A stretch of 64,000 bases of DNA, taken from contig ML978169.1 in the NCBI GenBank assembly GCA_010015745.1, forward strand, positions 248,001-312,000. The letters are read 5' to 3'. The notes under the pieces are model-generated. The model was given only the letters and a program-made list of their open reading frames with translations, was not told where the DNA came from and searched no databases. The translations under genes were made by a program, and so were the position numbers. This document shows positions 1 through 12,025 of this stretch, one piece after another. Source of the DNA: Setomelanomma holmii (taxonomy: Eukaryota; Ascomycota; Dothideomycetes; Pleosporales; Phaeosphaeriaceae). Position 1 is the first letter of the stretch. Every line of letters begins with the position of its first letter.

Positions 1-180
1 ACGTGGGATACCTAGATGGATATGGATCCATTGCTACAGATTCCGTGCGGGCTCACCTGTTAAATTCGTCAGCGTGCAATATCTGGCACAGCCCAATAAC
101 CCGCCCATGGCAAGGCGCTTCAGGAAGCGCAAATCTGGCATTAGGTATATCCGTTTTTACAGCATTCGTACAAAGTGTCA

Positions 181-3008
181 TCAATGTTCTTTCTCCATTT
201 CCCCGGGAGAATCGTGCTCTTTCCGCCAATCATCGTTACCCTCCGCCTCTACACCAGCATACAACTCATTCGGCACGATCTTCATTACGTCCTCCGCACT
301 CAACCCTGCATGCCGAAACTGCTTCCCCATCCCCAAACCACCCCACTGAATTCCATTATCCGGGAAATCATCCAACTGACTCGTCGCCGCCATCAGCACC
401 CTGATACTCCCAAACATCTGCGGCACAAAGCCCTCGCGCTTGTATGTGAATGCCAGCCAACAAACAGTCGTCATGAGGAGGATCAAGAACGTCGCTATCC
501 ACAGCGGGTATGCGGCGTACGTAATGATGTATTTTGAATGTTCGAGGGGCCGAGCGCCCGTGGTTTCGATCCAGATGGCTTCTTGCGTCTGGAGCGCTTC
601 GCCGATCATCCAGTGCGTAAGGACGGAGTAGATCATGATTGGGAAGAGAATTTTCTTCGGGAGTTGGAGGAGGTAGTCTTGATTGAAGGAGGTGCCCGAG
701 ACTAGTGTGGTGCGGATGCGTCTGCGACGGTATTCGAGTTTGCCCCAGTCGTATTCCTGGGAGATGAGCGTGATGTTGTAGATTAGCATAAGGTAAAGAA
801 GTGAGTAGATGAATTGCGCGCCGTTTGAGCTGCTCATAGGTCAGTATTACGACACTGGTTGTGGGCTCAGTACAACTCACATGCTAAATGAGATGAACTC
901 GTTAGTCAGGCTGTCGGGTGGCAAGGACGTGATTACGCGAGAGCGATTGAACCCGCCGAAGCCGCCGGAAATCTCTTCCATGCGTTGACTCTCCGGCTTA
1001 GCACAGAACGATGGGCGCTGCGGGTTACCTGGCGGATATATTTTACATTCACGCTTCATGTCTTCATTCTGTATTCCTACCCTGCATCGACACTTCAGTA
1101 AGCTGTCCGAGAATGATGAACGAGGTCGACTCACGGAACAGCAATAGCAAGTGATGCACCTAGCATGGCAAGGCTGCAGAACATGAGCAGGGTTATCTGC
1201 GTCAAAGCCGTATTTCCGAGGTTGCTGATTAGGCCTTTCTTGAATTTGGTGGCGATGGTCGGTTGAGGGAGTTGCGCAAATTTGTCATTCGAGTTGAATT
1301 TCTTGCACTTTTGGCAATGCCCGATTTCATCTGAAGCATGTGAGTAATGTGTGAGGTGTTTTGGAACAGCGATCTCGTACCGCCGCTTGTAGACACCTCC
1401 TTGTTAAAGCAATGTTTGTGGCATGTGTGTGTATTGGATCGTCGAAAGGCATCTCCTGCATTTACCATGCACTCTCTGGGCACCGTTAGCGCTAGCACAT
1501 CCACGTTCCGGGCTTGCGTACCCTTGCACCCTGAGGTCTGAATTCGAGGCTGATGCGATGATCACCTAACCAACAAATCAGCGTATTGTTTGAACCAATG
1601 ACCAAGCGTAACTTACGTCACCGAACGTCAGACAATGCTCCTTCATCTTTCCCCGCCAGCGGATGTTCAGCGCGACCATGTAAGTAGCTTTAATGACCAG
1701 GCAGGACATAAGTATGAAAGCTGCGCTCATTCGAACGTTGAGACGACACTTCGCGATCTCAGGATCATGCAGTGTGCAGACGACGGACGTACCGAGGTAA
1801 CAACTCCCAGCTCCATAACTTTTGTAGTATCGTCCTGGGATGACAGCGTTCTCAAGCTCATCGAGTTTTGTATCGGGGGTATCTTCCCGATAGCCGGTGC
1901 AATTCTTGGTCATGTAATGAACCTTAATTGTCTTCCAAGTTGTGTCAAACCTCTCTTGATTCGCTCCCAAGACACCTTGGTCATCTTCAAGTACATCTAT
2001 GCCCTTTGGGAAGTGAGGCATACCAGTTCGGAAAGCACTCCAGCAGGGGAATGACGATGAATCACTCACCCTGACTCCTTCCAGATTGTCGTTGTAGTAA
2101 TATGTGGTGGATAGATATGAACTGGTGTCCGAGATATTTGTGACTGGGTCATACTCCACGCTTGTGGGCAACTCCTGTGTATATGAGGGTCCTATCAAGG
2201 AGTTTGCGAGGAAATGGACTGGCATCGAAGTGAAGATCAACAGAGCCCATGCAGCCCATGATCGTTTCCTGTTCTTGGCTTTGTGTTTAATGCTGAATGG
2301 CGAGTTCGTGCCCACTCTAGAGTCTCCATATCTGGACAGCGCGTACCTCAAATCACTGATCTTGAGGGATGTGACCAGTTGTTGGTAGGTATTGCTCATG
2401 CCAAGGACCATGGTAGCGCAAACATTTATCAGGAGTAGAAGAGCAGTGTTCGTGCGCGTGACCTTCTTGCATGACTCGGTTTCTCCACCAACCGAAGAAG
2501 TGTTCTGGTTAGCACGCTTGATGAAATGCTCCGCATAACATGCAATCACGACGATCACTAGATTGAGCATGACGAGTTAGTGTATGATAAAACCAAGTCT
2601 GCTGTAAAGTCTTGACCTACTGCCAAAAGCAAGAAGCGTCATTAGAGCAGCCATGGAGCGGAAGGATCGATCGCTGAGGAGTTGGTCTTTCCACACTCCG
2701 CGCCCGACCCGGGCTGGTTCGATCTCGGCGGCAGCATGTCTTCTGATGGAGCCTCGCAAATATCGTGGCAATGGCTTCCTGCGGATACGGGCACCGAGAT
2801 TCTTTAGACCTTTGGTGAAGCTGCTGCTACTTGCAGCTGAGTCGTATGTTTCGAAGCTCTTGATGCTGTGGCGATCGGTTGTGTCGCGTGTTTCGCGCTG
2901 CGCAAGTGGTTCATAGTCAGAAATGGAAAGCGGCCGTAGCGCGATATTGGAATCCAGTGGACGCAGTAGTCTTCGTGTATCGAAATCTTCTTCGTGGTTT
3001 GCGCTGCG
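181..3008 (-). CDS. DUF6536-type multi-pass membrane protein, seven or more exons, start unresolved
   Basis: The product is a fungal membrane protein resembling the DUF6536 family; its function is unknown. I joined exons by reading frame and family pattern, with introns at 2558-2620, 1566-1616, 1476-1521, 1331-1380, 1082-1134 and 833-880. All have GT...AG ends and keep the frame. The N-terminal exon is open from 3008 and contains a basic stretch, then a first membrane helix (SFRSMAALMTLLAFG region). The middle exon has helices at the KRSWAAWALLIF region and before the C-rich loop CLTFGD. The C-terminal exons carry GGFGGFN, NGAQFIYSLLYLMLIYN and a QYDW-like segment, plus two more helices, and end at 181. 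No ATG lies in frame between the upstream stop at 3009-3011 and the first helix, so the start probably sits in another upstream exon that I could not place. Confidence 0.75.
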
Positions 3009-3011
3009 TTA

Positions 3012-4066
3012 ATTCGTCAGCCTCTCTTATGATCTCTAAGGCGCAACCATTAAGCAGCGTACTCTGTTATGTCCTGATCGCGCGCTTCGTTGGTACTTTC
3101 ATGGATGGAGGGTAACCGGTCGTAGCTCCAGCCTCCTGACATTTTTCGAGCTGAGTGCTTCACCAGCTGAGACAACGATGACTTGCCATTACTAAGGCCT
3201 AATGTTCTTCGTACTCGCCTAAAATGGAGAGCTGGACCCGAGTTGATAAGGCTTCACTGTCAGAGGGTTGAAGAACGGATTGCGATTTTCAGGTCGAAGC
3301 CACAAGGCAGCGGTTGGGATCTGCAAAATGGCCCCCATCCGAAGCGAACAAGAAATTAGGGTATGCAAGTGGCCGCCAACCGCTGCAGCCACATCGCGAC
3401 AAAGATAGAAACTGCCTCGCCAAGGGCTCCGAACCCAGTAACGGCTCGTTCCTTGTGGCTTGATACCGTATATAGTGGTGCTGAAGTCCCATGAGTGTGG
3501 ACAACCCTGTAGCTTTGCGATAGGAAAATTGAACGACTGTCGATCGTAGCCGATCAAAGATGTTGCATCAATTGCACAACCGACCGGTGAGAGCGCCCAG
3601 ACATTGACTTGTCGCTAGCAGCGCATGCAGTGGCTGACCGCATCGATCAAGGCATTTTCGTTCGCGTATGCGACCAGGCAATTGGGTGGAATGAACCAGC
3701 TGGACGCCTACTTCAAGCCTCACGTTTCGAGTCAGACGGGCAATTGAGGAACGACTTGGCAACCGGGGTTGTGCATGATATCACAATAAGCACCAAGGAT
3801 CTGGACAAGAAATAAGGTTGTTTGTGATTCGAAAATTGACTCGTGATTGCATGACTCTGGTAGCTCGCAAGAATAAGGCTGCCCATAAGGTGTTTGAGAG
3901 TTTGCTGCAGTCTCAACGGTTTTGAGACGGAAATTGCGGGGCGCCTGCCCAGGTGGCTTGTGCTCCTGGATCGCACCCACCTGCAGCCGCACAGAGAACA
4001 CTCCATTCTTATACGATGACATCATGTTATGGATGGCATTGAACAGAACTCTTCTTTACATCCACC
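3012..4066. other. Intergenic region with no recognisable gene
   Basis: This stretch lies between the membrane protein gene and qutE. It should contain the missing first exon of the former (a short ATG-led exon near 3100 on the minus strand is possible). Open frames at 3219-3557 and 3713-4025 show no family pattern and overlap each other in different frames. I see no RNA gene. Confidence 0.5.
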
Positions 4067-4525
4067 TTACAGTTGCGCCTTGTCCTTAGGTTTTATATTC
4101 CTCGCCGCGTACTCGACCGCCGCCTCGTAGCCATATGTACCCAAACCACAGATCACCGCCTCCGCCTTGTCGCTCAGATAGCTGTGATGTCTGAATACCT
4201 CGCGTTTGTGGATGTTGCTGATGTGTACCTCAACGAAAGGAATGTCGACGCCGACCAGAGCATCTCTCAGTCCTACGCTAGTATGCGTCAATGCCCCAGG
4301 ATTGATCACAATGGCGTCCACGTTGCCTCTTGCTTCGTGAATGCGGTCAATGAGAACGCCTTCGTGGTTCGATTGGATGTGAGAAAAGATTATCGAGAGC
4401 TTCGAGCATTGGGTGGATGCTGAGTCTACCACCTGAGGAAGTGTGGTGCTGCCATATGTTGATGGCTCTCGTGTCCCGAGCAGGTTCAGATTTGGGCCAT
4501 TGATGAGGAGGATGGATTTCGCCAT
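4067..4525 (-). CDS. qutE: Catabolic type II 3-dehydroquinate dehydratase
   Basis: This enzyme converts 3-dehydroquinate to 3-dehydroshikimate, the second step of quinate breakdown (QutE, Qa-2 in Neurospora). It is an intact single-exon gene of 152 aa, the usual length for type II dehydroquinases. The active-site pattern is complete: the N-terminal [12 protein letters not shown] with N12, R19 and Y24, the [10 protein letters not shown] segment with N75, the VEVHISN segment with H101, and R108/R112 in the lid ([10 protein letters not shown]). It is transcribed divergently from qutG, whose start is 366 nt away. Type II enzymes in fungi are catabolic, while the biosynthetic activity is the unrelated type I domain of the AROM protein. 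The assignment is therefore secure from sequence and context. Confidence 0.96.
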   Translation of the reverse strand: MAKSILLINGPNLNLLGTREPSTYGSTTLPQVVDSASTQCSKLSIIFSHIQSNHEGVLIDRIHEARGNVDAIVINPGALTHTSVGLRDALVGVDIPFVEVHISNIHKREVFRHHSYLSDKAEAVICGLGTYGYEAAVEYAARNIKPKDKAQL

Positions 4526-4891
4526 TATGGTTGAGCGAGGTTGTCTGGTTGGTGATTAGATGGTCGAAGTTCACCAACGGCCTATAATATTACAATCGAA
4601 GATGATTACGAGATCCGCAATTCGCAGTGGGTTGACGAAATCTGGAGCACTATCAACCAAAACGCGGAGAAAAGGAAAATGCTTTACCCATCTAGTCCTC
4701 GTCTTCTATGGAGCATCTTCGGGCCCGCCACTAGCCCCGGCTTGGGACGGAGTTAAGCGACACCTACCTTGTAGGTACTTTGTACTGACAACCTCACCTG
4801 GTCTTATCAATCACAGCAATTACAGCAAACACTGCATTGCAGACCTAAGCCAAGCTTTGCAGGCATATTTTCTGAATCTCGTTATTTCACG
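4526..4891. promoter_or_regulatory. Divergent qutE-qutG promoter region
   Basis: These 366 nt separate the two divergent start codons and must hold both promoters. At 4762-4776 there is a perfect inverted repeat, ACCTAC-CTT-GTAGGT, with 6-bp arms and a 3-nt spacer. A dimeric regulator could use it, but that is inference. I did not find a full copy of the GGRTAA-N4-TTATCC palindrome that I recall for the Qut/Qa activator. Confidence 0.5.
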
Positions 4892-6121
4892 ATGGCCACA
4901 ATTTCACAGGAAGAGCTAGACGGTATCTATGCTTTCGCGGTAGAGCTCGGAAAGCAAGCGGGCCAGATGCTAATGGATGCCGCGCAAGTTCGGATCGATG
5001 GCGGAATTGCAAGGTCGGAAGAGAAAGAACACGTCCAAAAGGAGAACGCGGTCGACTTAGTCACAGAAACGGATGAGAGTATGTTGCAAAATTCACCCTT
5101 GAGGTGCACTTCACAATCAATTTCGAAGTCAATGCTGTCTGAAATCAGCTGGCTCGACATACAGTTTCATAGTCACATGGGCATTACTGACCGTGACCAG
5201 ATGTGGAAGCCTTCATCAAGCACCAAATTGCCGAGAAATATCCCCAGCACAAGTAAGATATTTGCTCCATTGTAACAGTCCAAAGCCACTAAGCCCTTTC
5301 CAGATTCGTTGGCGAAGAGTCCTACAGCAAAGGCGCATCACGGGACTACCTGATCGATGACAGTCCGACATGGTGTGTCGATCCACTTGATGGTACGCCG
5401 TGTTCTATCTTCAACTGCAAATCATCTCTGACACCTCGATACAGGCACCGTGAACTACATCCACCTTTTTCCCATGTTCTGCGTTTCAATTGGCTTCATC
5501 CACAACAACAAGCCCCTAATCGGTGTCATCAACGCCCCATTCCTCAAACAATTCTTCTCATCCTGCGCTGGTAGAGGCGCATTCATGAACGAAACTCAGC
5601 GCCTCCCTCTGATACAGAAACCTATCCCAGCGATGCCGAAAAACGCACCGAGTGGATGCGTTTTCTCCTGCGAGTGGGGTAAAGACAGAAGAGATATACC
5701 TGACGGCAACCTGCATCGCAAGATCGAAAGCTTCGTCAACATGGCCGCTGAACTTGGTGGTCGATCAGGTCGAGGCGGCATGGTGCATGGCGTACGTTCA
5801 CTTGGTTCTGCGACATTAGATCTCGCATATGTAGCCATGGGCGCATTCGATATATGGTGGGAAGGTGGGTGTTGGGAATGGGATGTTGCTGCTGGTATTG
5901 CTATATTGCAGGAAGCTGGTGGCTTGATCACGACAGCGGATCCACCGAGAGACGAAGCAACGGCGCCGATAGAGGATGTGAGGTTGGGGAGTAGGTTGTA
6001 TCTTGCTATTAGACCTGCGGGGTCATTAGGTGAAGAGACGGGGAGGCAGGGGCAGGAGAGGACGGTAAGAGAGGTGTGGCGGAGAGTGAGGAACTTGGAT
6101 TATAGTCGGCCAGGGGCTTGA
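4892..6121 (+). CDS. qutG: QutG, inositol monophosphatase-like protein of the quinate cluster
   Basis: The product is a member of the inositol monophosphatase/FIG superfamily found in fungal quinate clusters; its biochemical role there is not settled. Introns at 5079-5200, 5253-5303 and 5393-5444 join the exons in frame. The predicted chain shows the family metal-site motifs in order: the TETDE segment, the FVGEES segment (metal-binding Glu), the DPLDGT segment followed by NYIH spanning the third splice, and the C-terminal WEWDVAAG segment with its Asp. All expected ligands are present, so the fold should be catalytically competent. It ends 140 nt from the convergent end of qutC. The only weakness is that the splice sites are read by eye. 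Confidence 0.92.
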
Positions 6122-6261
6122 GCTCTCAATAAAAACTATGCGCGTGGCAGTCATAATGACATTAGATGATAAGAAGTCATATTGAAGGGCTAAAGAGGTG
6201 ATTTATCAAAATGTGAACGCCGGTTGTTATGCATTGGTATCTATACAAGCTGCCCGATGAC

Positions 6262-7365
6262 CTATAGGCGGGCCAGCTCAAATTCTGAAACCGGTGTTGA
6301 GACACCACTATCCCTCTTCAACTCGACTTTCGCACTTTCCGACCGCTCTGATTGTGTCTGGGTATCGAGCTGCAAGTCATGCGATAACTTCTCCCACGAT
6401 ATGGCAGCGCGCGCAGCCAACTCTTCCACGACAGCATGATCCCTCCTCTCCATGACCCTGTTGAACAGTTCCATGCTAACCCAGCCATTGAAACCGATGT
6501 CATTTAGTATTGCATTCGCAACATCCTTGACCGGTAAGTATGCACCCTGATCGCTCTCGCCATAAAACAAGCGACAGTTCCGACTCCAGGACATACGTGC
6601 CGGTTGTTCTGGGTTGTAGAACGGATGACCAGGTAATAAAGGTTGCTCTAATCGCTCCGCATCAACAATTTGTATAAAGAAAATCTTCTCTTTGTGCGGC
6701 CGTATCCTCTCGACCAGTCTTTGTGTTGACTCCTTTACTTCCTGCTCTGCGTTTTCTGTTCGTCCTGACTCTGCTGTCGGGTCTGCATATATCCTTCCAA
6801 GGATGTTGTAGCTGTCCAGACATACGCCAAAGTTGGGTCGGTCAACTTCTTGAACTATATCCCAGCATAACTCCCACTTGTCGACGTATGTGCCCCAGCA
6901 TAGACTCTCGTATGCAAAGCGGATGATGGGTGTCTGTTGTAGTCCCAGGTCGGCGATCTCGCGAAGATCCGGGACGACGAGTTCGGGATCTATCTCATCT
7001 CTCGAAAGAAATGAGGATGGCACTTGGATGATGTCCGTCCCTAGTATATGTGCGAGTTCCATCCACAGCTTCATCTCTTCGATTCTTTCTGCATGCCGCT
7101 TGCGGTCCTTGATACCATCGTAGTGCATGAATGGCTGAAGGCATATGATCTCGAGCTCAAGGGACAGGCAGAGTTCGTGTATTGAGGCTGCCGCAGTGAT
7201 GAGATCTGAGGGAGAAGAGGAGCCGGCGTGGTCAACAAGGTCTTCGTAGAAAAGCTCGATGCCTTCCAGACCATGTTTGGCAGCCATTGATAGCTTGTGA
7301 GTGAGGTCGTGGCCGGCATAGCACCGTCCGAGAGACATCGAGGAGATTCCTGGACGAGGGCCCAT
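6262..7365 (-). CDS. qutC: 3-dehydroshikimate dehydratase
   Basis: This metal-dependent TIM-barrel enzyme dehydrates 3-dehydroshikimate to protocatechuate, which feeds the beta-ketoadipate pathway. The single exon gives 367 aa from the ATG at 7365. I prefer that start because the family begins with a short lead into the SSMSLGRCYAGHDL segment. An in-frame ATG at 7449 would add 28 residues. Conserved acidic residues of the metal site can be seen in RFAYESLCWG, GVCLDSYNILG, FIQIVDAERL and SMELFNR. The C-terminal 40 residues are polar and variable. The gene is convergent with qutG and lies about 1.1 kb from the end of qutD. Confidence 0.93.
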   Translation of the reverse strand: MGPRPGISSMSLGRCYAGHDLTHKLSMAAKHGLEGIELFYEDLVDHAGSSSPSDLITAAASIHELCLSLELEIICLQPFMHYDGIKDRKRHAERIEEMKLWMELAHILGTDIIQVPSSFLSRDEIDPELVVPDLREIADLGLQQTPIIRFAYESLCWGTYVDKWELCWDIVQEVDRPNFGVCLDSYNILGRIYADPTAESGRTENAEQEVKESTQRLVERIRPHKEKIFFIQIVDAERLEQPLLPGHPFYNPEQPARMSWSRNCRLFYGESDQGAYLPVKDVANAILNDIGFNGWVSMELFNRVMERRDHAVVEELAARAAISWEKLSHDLQLDTQTQSERSESAKVELKRDSGVSTPVSEFELARL

Positions 7366-7449
7366 GATGGAGGATGTCTCTAAGAATGGTAAATAGGATT
7401 GTGAGAAGTTGAGGTTGAATCCTGAAAACGTGGATTGTATTGATGTCAA

Positions 7450-8508
7450 TTGTTATGATGTATGTGGTTGGTATAACCAAGGTTGAGGGTGACAGGCGAG
7501 GCTGATTGGAGTATATCAATCGAGGAAGCATGTTGTACATTACCACTTGCCCAGTCGACTGATAGCCAACCCCTGCAACATCGCCATCTCTCCCTCGTCT
7601 AAGCGCGTCGAGCATCACGTCCTCAGCGGATAATCGCAATTGTCGCGCGATAAGCCCAGATCCATCCTCCGACAGCCGTCCAGAACCGTCTCAAAGCTAC
7701 CGAAGGCGACGGACTTTCGATGAATCAAGATCGGAGTCGAGCGCTGTTCCGGCGGAAAAGAGGTTAAACGTAGGGATTAGCGTAGACGTGACGCAGCTTC
7801 GGTGCCACTTCGGGACCCAAAGCCGAGGCATCTGCCGTGACATCAATGCGCCTGAGCGGAGATTAATCGGCCCCAATAATGTCAAATGCACCAAATGCAA
7901 ATTTGTGGTGTGGAGCAGCAGTACTGGGGAAGCTGACGCGGACCATCATGTTGCATGTAGTTGGCTGACATTTGCGGTTCTGTGTAAGATGGGGGCCGAT
8001 ACATGCGCCAGGTGCACGTGCATCACGAGAATCTCGAGGCAGGTGCGGAAGTCGTACCGTTGCTGCTGTCGCAACAGAGGTTTATGCGCTCGTTCTCCAG
8101 ACACTTGCAATTCTACACCGACATATGTTCCCAGATAATTTCAGGGAGCACTTGCAATTGTTCTAGCTGAGATAGAAAGGCTTTGGTGCCGTCGTTCCGT
8201 ATGTGACAGTCGCCAAAGTGAACTCCAGCAAGTACTGCCTTACTATCTACATTGTCGACCGTGACAAGATTTTAGAGTTGTTCTTGACTCATAAAGATAT
8301 GGTCAAATTGTCGTGAGCAATTGCGCATGCCCGTTTTGGTTCAGGTAAGAGAGTCATAAAAATTGGCGATGAGTGGGAAGAAGTGGTTTTGGTTTGAAAT
8401 CGTGCAATTTGCTTGCTATAGCATAAAAATTTCGGAGACTGCTATTTACACTCCGTAGTCGACATCTTCAATATCATACTCTGCTCCTCAATCATCATCT
8501 TACAACAT
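7450..8508. other. qutC upstream region and qutD 3' flank; no gene seen
   Basis: About 1.06 kb lies between qutC (promoter side) and the qutD stop codon. No reading frame here has a family pattern. A GGATAA half-like sequence occurs near 7629 on the plus strand close to a CAATTG, but the matching second half is absent, so I do not call a regulator site. Confidence 0.45.
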
Positions 8509-10164
8509 CTAAACGCTCTCTACGCGCTCATCAGTCTTTGTCTTCTCCGAGTTGAACGCCAGGTTGTCGTGATCAACCTCCTCCAATCGTCGAACCAAGA
8601 TAGAATGCGCCTTGTACCTGGGCTTGATCTCGAAAAGCTCATCCATCTTCTCGAGAGGAACGCCCTTGGTTTCAGGAATCAGGAAGAAGACGTAGGGGAT
8701 AGACAACAGCATCAGGGATGCAAAGAACATGTAGACACCATAATTCATCTTGAGGAACATCTGAGGGGTGAATCGGGAAATGATGAAGTTCCAGAACCAG
8801 TTGTTTGCCGCGGCGTAAGCCTGACCCAGAGATCGAGTCTGCTGGGAGTACATCTCAGAGTTGATGACCCACGGGGTACCGTTCCATGATGGGGTGTAGA
8901 AAGCGGTCCAGAGGTAGAAGAAGAACATGGCCGAGATACCTCCAGAGCTTAAGTTGGTAGTGGGGTGCTTGGTAGGATTTGCGATCTTGATGTATGCTGC
9001 GATGTACCACATGCAGAGCGAGCCACCGAGAGCACCGAACATGAGCAGCTTAGTGCGACCAAGATTGTCAATGAGCCAGAAGAGCCAGATCAGGGTGAGG
9101 ATAGTCTTGACAACACCAAAAATACCCGTGGTGAGAAAACCGGTGTTTGTGCCGGTGATACCGATGGACTTGAAGACAGTTGGCGAGTAGTAATTGATGG
9201 CGTTGATGCCGGATCCGTTCTGCCACAGGAACAGTGTGCCACCGAGAAGTAGGCGTAGAGCAACCTTCTTCTGCTTGAGCGCTAAGAAAGGCTTCCAGAA
9301 GCCAGCGCCAACGTGAATGCGATCATGCTCAACCTGCGCCTCGATGGCCTCAACCTCCTCAAGGATGTATGGATGGTCGGCGGGCAAGTTGCGGATCCAA
9401 GAAAGGTTCTTCAATGCCTGCTCGCGCTTGTTGTTCGCGAAAAGCCAGCGAGGTGATTCCTTTAGCCACAAAGCGCCAAGCAGAAGGCAACCACCAGGGA
9501 TGAGCTGAACAGCGAAGGGAATCTGCCATTGCTTGCGGGTTGATGCCATAGTCTCCGAAAGACCATAGTTGATCCAGCTGTGTTGAAGTTAGTCAGGGTT
9601 CTCTTTGAAGACTTTTTTATGTTAGACTAACAATCCGACGAGGCCACCGATTTGCCATCCGAGTTCGTAGATACCGACCAAGCGTCCTCGCACAGCAGGG
9701 GGACTAAGCTCAGAAATGTAGATAGGAACCATGTTGGAGCATCCGCCAACACCGAGACCAGCAAGAACACGACCGCCGATGATGAGACCAAGACCTCGAT
9801 CACCATTGGCGCCCAACATGATACCAGCGCCGACCATGAAGATGGAGGCCCATAGCAGAAGAGAGTTCTTGCGGCCGATGTAATGACTGGAGACGTAGGC
9901 GCCAAAGGCACCAAAGAAGGCACCTGCCTGGTAAACGGAGACGATGTTCGCCTTGGTGAGGGCAAGCTCAGCTGCAGGCATCTGTTTTGGTCCAAGCTTG
10001 AATTCCTTGACGAAGGAAGGAAGCGCAAGTGTTGTGCCAATGAAGGCAGAGTCGTAACCGATCATGCATGATGCCCATGATGCTACTGAGGCTGCTGCGT
10101 AGACACGCCAGTTGTAGACGGCCTTTGGTGTCGGTCTGTCCTCGACGAGGGTGAGAAGACCCAT
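8509..10164 (-). CDS. qutD: Quinate permease (MFS sugar-transporter family)
   Basis: This is a plasma-membrane quinate importer of the major facilitator superfamily, sugar porter branch. Two exons are joined across an intron at 9578-9631, which restores the GFWINYGL segment at the junction. The product is about 533 aa with twelve predicted helices. Family signatures are visible: GRKNSLL after the second helix, GRVLAGLGVGG, PIYISELSPPAVRGRL, KESPRWLF before the central loop, the NAINYYSP region and the terminal PETKGVPLE. I chose the ATG at 10164 (product begins MGLLTLVEDRP) because it matches known quinate permeases. The open frame runs further upstream to 10368, but that part is unlike the family. 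It is transcribed divergently from qutB. Confidence 0.94.
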
Positions 10165-10990
10165 AGTGATGGTGTGCTTCCCTGATGTGGTCCTTGTCGG
10201 TAGGGGTGGTGAGGATAGACAAGAAGACTCGACCTGCTCTTGTAGTGGCAAGGATAAGAAGAGGTGTTTGGAGTTGAAATGATGATTCCAAAGTGGCAGC
10301 TGCCAGGGGCAATATATCTCCTTCAGAGGATTACCAAAGTTATGGGAGTCTGGAGAAGTAAGCCACAAACCCCGTGGGGCTGGATGTTGGTCACACTTTC
10401 GTTCGTGCGTTCACACTCCCGGTCTCGCCCACCCTAGACGACTTTTCCCGGATGAGTCGCTTACGCCGTGCAAGTGTGGTTGGCACCTGCGGCATCGCGG
10501 GGAAGAGCTCCAGATTCTTCACGCGAGACCAGATCGGCGTGTCTGCCATGCCTGATGAGGATATTTTGGGATTATCCAGATCTTTGGGCTTGACATGCCC
10601 GGAAGAAGGGTTTTACGCGCGAAGTGGGGACTGATAGGATGGCTGTGATTGGTGACGCTATGTGCTCTTCCGATCGGCATTTGGCGAGACCGCGTTCTGG
10701 CACGCGTCTTCCCCGGTCGTTCCAATAGACCTTTTCCTGCGCTCAGTCGGTATGGGGTTGTGGGGTGTAATTAGCATTTGTAACCCTGGGGTCAACAAAA
10801 AGAGCGTCGCATATTGAGTTCGAGCGGGATCCAGTTCTCAAATGCTATCTTGATCATTTGAAGTCCAAGTACCACAGCAAACGCGACATCGTCCGCGAGC
10901 AAGCTAATCTTACACTCTGAAGTTATCTGCAGAACTGCAAAGATATTCCCTTCTCCGAACACACCTCTGCCACAGTGATATCGAGAAGAG
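10165..10990. promoter_or_regulatory. Divergent qutD-qutB promoter region
   Basis: These 826 nt separate the start codons of the permease and quinate dehydrogenase genes. The 5' leader of qutD next to its start is rich in CT on the coding strand, as is common for fungal leaders. I see no gene. Co-induction by quinate through QutA is expected from the family but not demonstrated by a recognisable site. Confidence 0.45.
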
Positions 10991-12025
10991 ATGGCAACCA
11001 CCACAGACACAATGACAGTCGAAAGCAGACAACCAGAGGTGTCGCACGTCGAACGCCATGGCTACCTCTTCGGCCATCCCATCGCACATTCGATGTCTCC
11101 TCTACTACACCAAACTATTTACGACAACCTGGGACTGAACTGGTCACAAATACCGTTCGACTCGACAGACATGCCGCTCTTCCTGAATCTGATCAAACAC
11201 CCACAATTCTATGGCGCATCGGTCACAATGCCCCACAAAGTCGCCATAATAAAGCACCTCGATGGCCTTACACCGGAAGGCAGAGACGTAGGCGCCGTCA
11301 ACACATTATTCTTGAGGGAGGGCCCGAACGGCGAGCGATTGTTCATGGGAACAAACACAGATGTCATCGGCATTCGAGAGTCGTTCTTCCGCAATGCGCC
11401 ACCAGAGTCGTATGAAGGCCGTCCAGCGTTGGTCATTGGCGGAGGTGGTGCGGCGAGAAGTGCAGTATACGCGTTACGGACATGGATGAAAGTCAGCACG
11501 ATATACCTTGTAAGTCAAACCCCCTGAGGAAGCGTATTACTTCAGGATGCCTCATAATCAATAACGAGACAGCCGCTAATAGCCCGCCAGGTGAATCGGG
11601 ATGCGGCGGAAGTACAAGCCGTACTCGACGAATGCGCAGCCCGCGGATATGGCGACAGTCTCATCCACGTATCAACCGCCTCGCAAGCCGAGCAACTCGA
11701 AGGCGTTGGTGCAATTGTAGCATGCGTACCGAACTTCACACCAAAGACACCACAAGAGCAAGAAGCACGGAGAGTGCTTGAGGTCTTCCTTCAACAAAAG
11801 TCGCACAAGGGAGCCATCCTTGAGATGTGCTACCATCCCTCACCATACACAGAGATCGCGGAAATCAGTCGGTTAGCGGGGTGGCAGGTGATCCTAGGGA
11901 CGGAGGCGCTGATATACCAAGGGCTGGAGCAGGATAGATACTGGACTGGGAAGGAGACGGTTGAGCTGCCCGTTAGACAAGTGCAAGAGGTGATTGCGGG
12001 AAAGCTGAGCGAGGCGAAATTGTAA
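10991..12025 (+). CDS. qutB: Quinate dehydrogenase (shikimate/quinate dehydrogenase family)
   Basis: This NAD(P)-dependent enzyme oxidises quinate to 3-dehydroquinate, the first step of the pathway. An intron at 11510-11590 joins the IYL and VNRDAAEV segments in frame, giving about 317 aa. The substrate-binding domain has the [13 protein letters not shown] signature, the catalytic-type Lys in SVTMPHK and the Asp in GTNTDVIG. The nucleotide-binding domain has a glycine loop in [12 protein letters not shown] and the VNRD segment after the second strand, where cofactor choice is set. A cluster-resident stand-alone dehydrogenase with these features is QutB (Qa-3) rather than the biosynthetic AROM domain. 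It is convergent with qutA. Confidence 0.95.

Noticed and set aside
7620..7660. GGATAA-containing sequence as a QutA site
   Set aside because: Only one half of the expected palindrome is present and spacing does not match.
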